Position numbers and translations under genes: made by a program. From Chryseobacterium limigenitum (GTDB lineage Bacteria > Bacteroidota > Bacteroidia > Flavobacteriales > Weeksellaceae): a DNA stretch of 64,000 nt. Positions 61,746 to 64,000 of the stretch are shown in pieces. The stretch covers positions 310,001-374,000 of the forward strand of contig NZ_FPKW01000002.1 in NCBI RefSeq assembly GCF_900114875.1, in the 5' to 3' direction. Under the pieces are notes generated by a model. It was given only the letters and a program-made list of their open reading frames with translations, ran no database searches and was not told the origin of the DNA. Each line of letters starts with the position of its first letter. Positions within the stretch are counted from its first letter, which is position 1.

Positions 61746-61782
61746 TTATCCCTTCAAAATCAAATATTAAAATCAAAATAGT

Positions 61783-61790
61783 TACTTTTG
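61783..61790 (+). promoter_or_regulatory. -7 promoter element of the TetR gene (TACTTTTG)
   Basis: Exact TAnnTTTG ending 9 nt before the ATG at 61800. Transcription would begin within a few bases of the start codon, so the mRNA may be nearly leaderless. Confidence 0.55.
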
Positions 61791-61799
61791 CCTTCATTG

Positions 61800-62378
61800 A
61801 TGGAACTTAAAGAAAAACAAAGGAAAATACTAGATGTTGCTGTAGAACTTTTCAAAGAGAAAGGGTATATGGGCAGCTCTGTGAGGGACTTGGCGACGAA
61901 GCTTAATATTAAGGCTGCTTCTTTATATGCGCACATCCGTTCTAAAGAAGAAATTCTGGAATGGATCTGCTTCGGAATAGCCAATGATTTCTTTACTGAA
62001 CTTCAAACCGTAAAAAATACAGACATCAATCCAAAAGATAAATTAAATTTATTCATCGATAAACATTTATCAATAGTTCTCAGAAATCGCGATGTCACGC
62101 ATATTTATTCTAATGAATGGAAACATTTGGAGGAAAGACTTCCTGAATTTGTAGAATTAAGAAAAAAGTATCAACAGGAAGTTGAAGAACTGATTTCTGA
62201 AATTTATCAAGCTGAAAACTGGGAACTCAAATCGCCAACTTTTACAACAAGATTTATTCTTCATACCCTTAATAATTCCTATTTTTGGTTCAAAAGAAAC
62301 ATTGAATCCACTACCGAAATTACTGATGAAATAAGGGATAAGATTCTTTTTGGACTTTTGGGAAATCAGAAATACTAG
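61800..62378 (+). CDS. TetR/AcrR-family regulator (PaaR-like)
   Basis: 192-aa TetR-type regulator. The DNA-binding domain reads KQRKILDVAVELFKEKGYMG, SVRDLATKLNIKAASLYAHI and RSKEEILEWI; the C-terminal ligand domain has THIYSNEWKHLEERLPEFVE and LHTLNNSYFWFKR. TetR regulators of this kind precede phenylacetate catabolic operons in several phyla and are relieved by phenylacetyl-CoA. Here paaK follows 253 bp downstream. ATG 61800 is preferred over TTG 61788, which lies inside the -7 element. Confidence 0.85.
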   Translation: MELKEKQRKILDVAVELFKEKGYMGSSVRDLATKLNIKAASLYAHIRSKEEILEWICFGIANDFFTELQTVKNTDINPKDKLNLFIDKHLSIVLRNRDVTHIYSNEWKHLEERLPEFVELRKKYQQEVEELISEIYQAENWELKSPTFTTRFILHTLNNSYFWFKRNIESTTEITDEIRDKILFGLLGNQKY

Positions 62379-62423
62379 TTTTTTTTAAGTCTAAAATTTT
62401 CCAAAATTTTTATCGGAGTCTTT

Positions 62424-62497
62424 GTCATTCTGACGAAGGAAGAATCTAAACTTAGTATTAGAGGTTCTTCACTATGCTGCGCTCCTTTAAGAATGAC
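62424..62497. repeat. Complete palindromic repeat, family C
   Basis: Starts GTCATTCTGACGAAGGAAGA and ends CTTTAAGAATGAC; outer arms GTCATTCT/AGAATGAC and inner arms GAAGAATC/GGTTCTTC are complementary. Partial relatives lie at 16125-16147 (one arm) and 46200-46236 (reverse orientation). A small nonautonomous palindromic element. Confidence 0.6.
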
Positions 62498-62556
62498 AAT
62501 TCGAAGTAAAAATTTCACTAAATCTCAACTTAAAAATTATTTAGAATCATTCAAAA

Positions 62557-62572
62557 TATGACGAAAGTCATA
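62557..62572. promoter_or_regulatory. Palindrome upstream of paaK
   Basis: TATGACGAAAGTCATA, 6-bp perfect arms around GAAA, 60 bp before the paaK start. Position and symmetry suit an operator or activator site, but it differs from the CTAACA palindrome next to the gene. Confidence 0.4.
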
Positions 62573-62611
62573 AAAATTTTGTCACCTCCCAAATTCTTTT
62601 TAAATTTACAC

Positions 62612-62625
62612 CTAACAAATGTTAG
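62612..62625. promoter_or_regulatory. Probable TetR-family operator at the paaK start
   Basis: CTAACAAATGTTAG has exact CTAACA/TGTTAG arms and is followed by a further TTAG half-word. It ends 6 nt before the paaK ATG and directly follows TAAATTTA (62601-62608), a weak -7 box, so a bound regulator would cover the transcription start. The adjacent PaaR-like TetR gene is the natural candidate. Confidence 0.6.
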
Positions 62626-62631
62626 TTAGTC

Positions 62632-63957
62632 ATGAATGTGGATTTTTCAGTTGAATACTTACAGCTCGACCAATTGAGACAGCTCCAGTCTGAAAGACTG
62701 GTGAATTTGGTGGGTTATCTTGAGGAGAAGTCGGATTTTTATAAAGGAAAATTTGATGAATTAGGAATATCTCCACAGGAAATAAGGACAATTGAAGATA
62801 TTTCAAAGCTCCCGATCACGTACAAACAGGATTTAAGAGACAATTATCCGTTCGGATTATTTACGGTTCCGAAAAATGAATTACAAAGAATTCACTGTTC
62901 AAGCGGAACAACGGGAAAACCAACGGTGGTAGGATATACAAAAGAAGACGTTGATTTATTCAGTGAAGTAGTAGCAAGATCGTTGAATGCAGCCGGAGCA
63001 AAACCGGGAATGCAGTTACACAACGCCTATGGATATGGAATTTTCACTGGCGGACTTGGTCTTCATTACGGAGCTGAAAAATTAGGAATGAGTGTTCTTC
63101 CGATTTCGGGAGGAATGACAACAAGACAGGTCGATTTAATTATAGACTTTAAACCGGAAGTTATCTGTTGTTCGCCATCTTATGCTTTAACAATCGCTGA
63201 TGAATTTGCTAAAAGAGGAATCTCGGCAGAAGAAATCAGTTTAAAATATGCCGTTTTGGGTTCAGAACCTTGGACGGAGATTATAAGACATCATATTGAA
63301 GAAAAATTGGGAGTTCATGCTACCAATATTTATGGTTTAAGCGAAATTATCGGACCAGGAGTTTCGATGGAAGATTTTGAGGAGAAAGGAGGTTCTTACA
63401 TTTGGGAAGATCATTTTTATCCTGAAATTTTAGATCCGATTACCAAACAACCGGTTACTTTCGGGGAAGAAGGAGTTTTGGTGATTACGACTTTAACGAA
63501 AAAAGCAATGCCGCTTTTACGTTATTGGACGAACGATATTACAAGTCTTTATTACGAAGAAAACTCAAAAAGAACAATGGTTAAAATGAGACCAATTCTT
63601 GGAAGAGCCGATGATATGCTGATCGTAAGAGGCGTAAATGTATATCCGAGTCAGATTGAAGAGGCGTTTTCTCATGTGGAAGGCGTGGTTCCGAATTATT
63701 ATTTAACGCCGATTGAGAAAGAACAGATGTGTGTAGCATTGGATATCGATCTGGAAATTGATGATGAATTTGTGAAAGGACAACAAATTGAAATAAATAC
63801 CGATGATTATGCTATTTTTGTCGGAAACTTTGCAAAAAGTATAGAAAACGAAATAAAAAAGCGAGTAGGAATCACCACGAAAGTGAAAATTCATGCTCAG
63901 GACAGTTTGCCTAAGTGCGAAGGTGGAAAAATTAATAGAATACTTAAAACAAAATGA
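62632..63957 (+). CDS. paaK: Phenylacetate-CoA ligase
   Basis: 441-aa AMP-forming ligase that activates phenylacetate to phenylacetyl-CoA, the entry step of aerobic phenylacetate breakdown. The ATP loop is SSGTTGKPT (90-98). NAYGYGIFTGGLGLHYGAEK, ICCSPSYALTIADE, GSEPWTEIIR and NIYGLSEIIGPGVSMED match PaaK. The C-terminal domain has GRADDMLIVRGVNVYPSQIE and LPKCEGGKINRILK, which includes the adenylation Lys. Its stop overlaps the next ATG (ATGA), so the operon continues past the window edge. Confidence 0.95.
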   Translation: MNVDFSVEYLQLDQLRQLQSERLVNLVGYLEEKSDFYKGKFDELGISPQEIRTIEDISKLPITYKQDLRDNYPFGLFTVPKNELQRIHCSSGTTGKPTVVGYTKEDVDLFSEVVARSLNAAGAKPGMQLHNAYGYGIFTGGLGLHYGAEKLGMSVLPISGGMTTRQVDLIIDFKPEVICCSPSYALTIADEFAKRGISAEEISLKYAVLGSEPWTEIIRHHIEEKLGVHATNIYGLSEIIGPGVSMEDFEEKGGSYIWEDHFYPEILDPITKQPVTFGEEGVLVITTLTKKAMPLLRYWTNDITSLYYEENSKRTMVKMRPILGRADDMLIVRGVNVYPSQIEEAFSHVEGVVPNYYLTPIEKEQMCVALDIDLEIDDEFVKGQQIEINTDDYAIFVGNFAKSIENEIKKRVGITTKVKIHAQDSLPKCEGGKINRILKTK

Positions 63958-64000
63958 ATTCATTTTATAAATTAAAAACGGTAAGAGTTCAGAAAGATAC
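63954..64000 (+). CDS. Start of a probable PaaE oxidoreductase gene (truncated by window end)
   Basis: Fifteen codons are visible, giving MNSFYKLKTVRVQKD followed by Thr. The F-x-x-L-x-V-x-x-V-x-x-x-T pattern resembles the N-terminus of PaaE, the ferredoxin-NADP reductase-like subunit of phenylacetyl-CoA epoxidase. It overlaps the paaK stop by 4 nt. The assignment rests on a very short sequence plus the operon context. Confidence 0.5.
   Translation, partial: MNSFYKLKTVRVQKD

Noticed and set aside
1..64000. CRISPR array, tRNA/rRNA genes, prophage, transposase genes
   Set aside because: No regularly spaced direct repeats, no cloverleaf or rRNA sequence, and no recombinase, phage structural or transposase protein found on reading both strands.

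Overview
The window looks like a chromosomal segment from a member of the Bacteroidota, class Flavobacteriia, most likely Chryseobacterium or a close relative in the Weeksellaceae. I infer this from the AT-rich composition, the Bacteroidota promoter element TAnnTTTG in front of several genes, a type IX secretion C-terminal sorting domain (16371-17537), a bacillithiol synthesis gene (bshA), lineage-typical families (DUF2851, DUF4254, DUF4292), a methionine synthase split in two genes, and dispersed repeats of a kind I recall from Chryseobacterium genomes. No rRNA, tRNA, CRISPR array, transposase or prophage was seen.

Layout. 21-2636 (-) is a GH63-type glucosidase. 2789-12051 (+) is a methionine regulon behind an S-box SAM riboswitch: a metX-like acyltransferase, an ACT-homoserine dehydrogenase, a PLP transsulfuration enzyme, the homocysteine-binding half of MetH, an inserted four-helix-bundle gene, the cobalamin half of MetH, and metF. 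Together these cover aspartate semialdehyde to methionine plus the folate methyl donor. 12106-16057 holds a putative acyltransferase (-), folE, a DinB-like gene and cysS. 16371-22824 (+) holds a T9SS cargo protein, a GH77 glucanotransferase, two small exported proteins and a ferritin. 22891-26031 (-) is an AddA/RecB-like helicase-nuclease. 26215-28600 (+) is a tandem triplet of paralogous exported proteins, followed by a SIMPL-domain protein.

29487-34413 (-) reads GH3 glycosidase, bshA, DUF2851, PspC-like, GNAT. After a lone lipoprotein (34528, +), 35155-42206 (-) is an envelope-related run: flippase, sugar-nucleotidyltransferase, DUF4292 lipoprotein, EnvC-like protein with a degenerate LytM domain, TatA, DUF4254, lipoprotein, ribA. 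42403-43740 is dihydroorotase (+). 43910-50847 (-) holds an AraC regulator, an aldo/keto reductase, a GH92 mannosidase and a histidine kinase/OmpR-type pair. 51015-55724 (+) holds a DUF1573 protein, a DECR-like reductase, a secreted EEP-fold phosphodiesterase and an M1 metallopeptidase. 55808-58454 (-) is an uncharacterised four-gene unit: small soluble protein, seven-helix membrane protein, histidine kinase, LuxR-type regulator. 58675-61269 (-) is clpB. The right edge opens a phenylacetate degradation operon: a TetR/PaaR-like regulator, paaK behind a palindromic operator, and the first codons of a probable paaE.

The noncoding fraction is rich in hairpins and dispersed repeats. Two convergent junctions carry related perfect stems (AGTTTCGGCG...CGCCGAAACT). 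A 199-bp MITE-like element with near-identical 24-bp ends sits beside the response regulator at 48902. Several short palindromic repeat families recur across the window. The most unusual arrangement is the four-helix-bundle gene, bounded by a 13-bp inverted repeat, lodged at the junction of the two methionine synthase halves, where it now supplies the start region of the downstream half.
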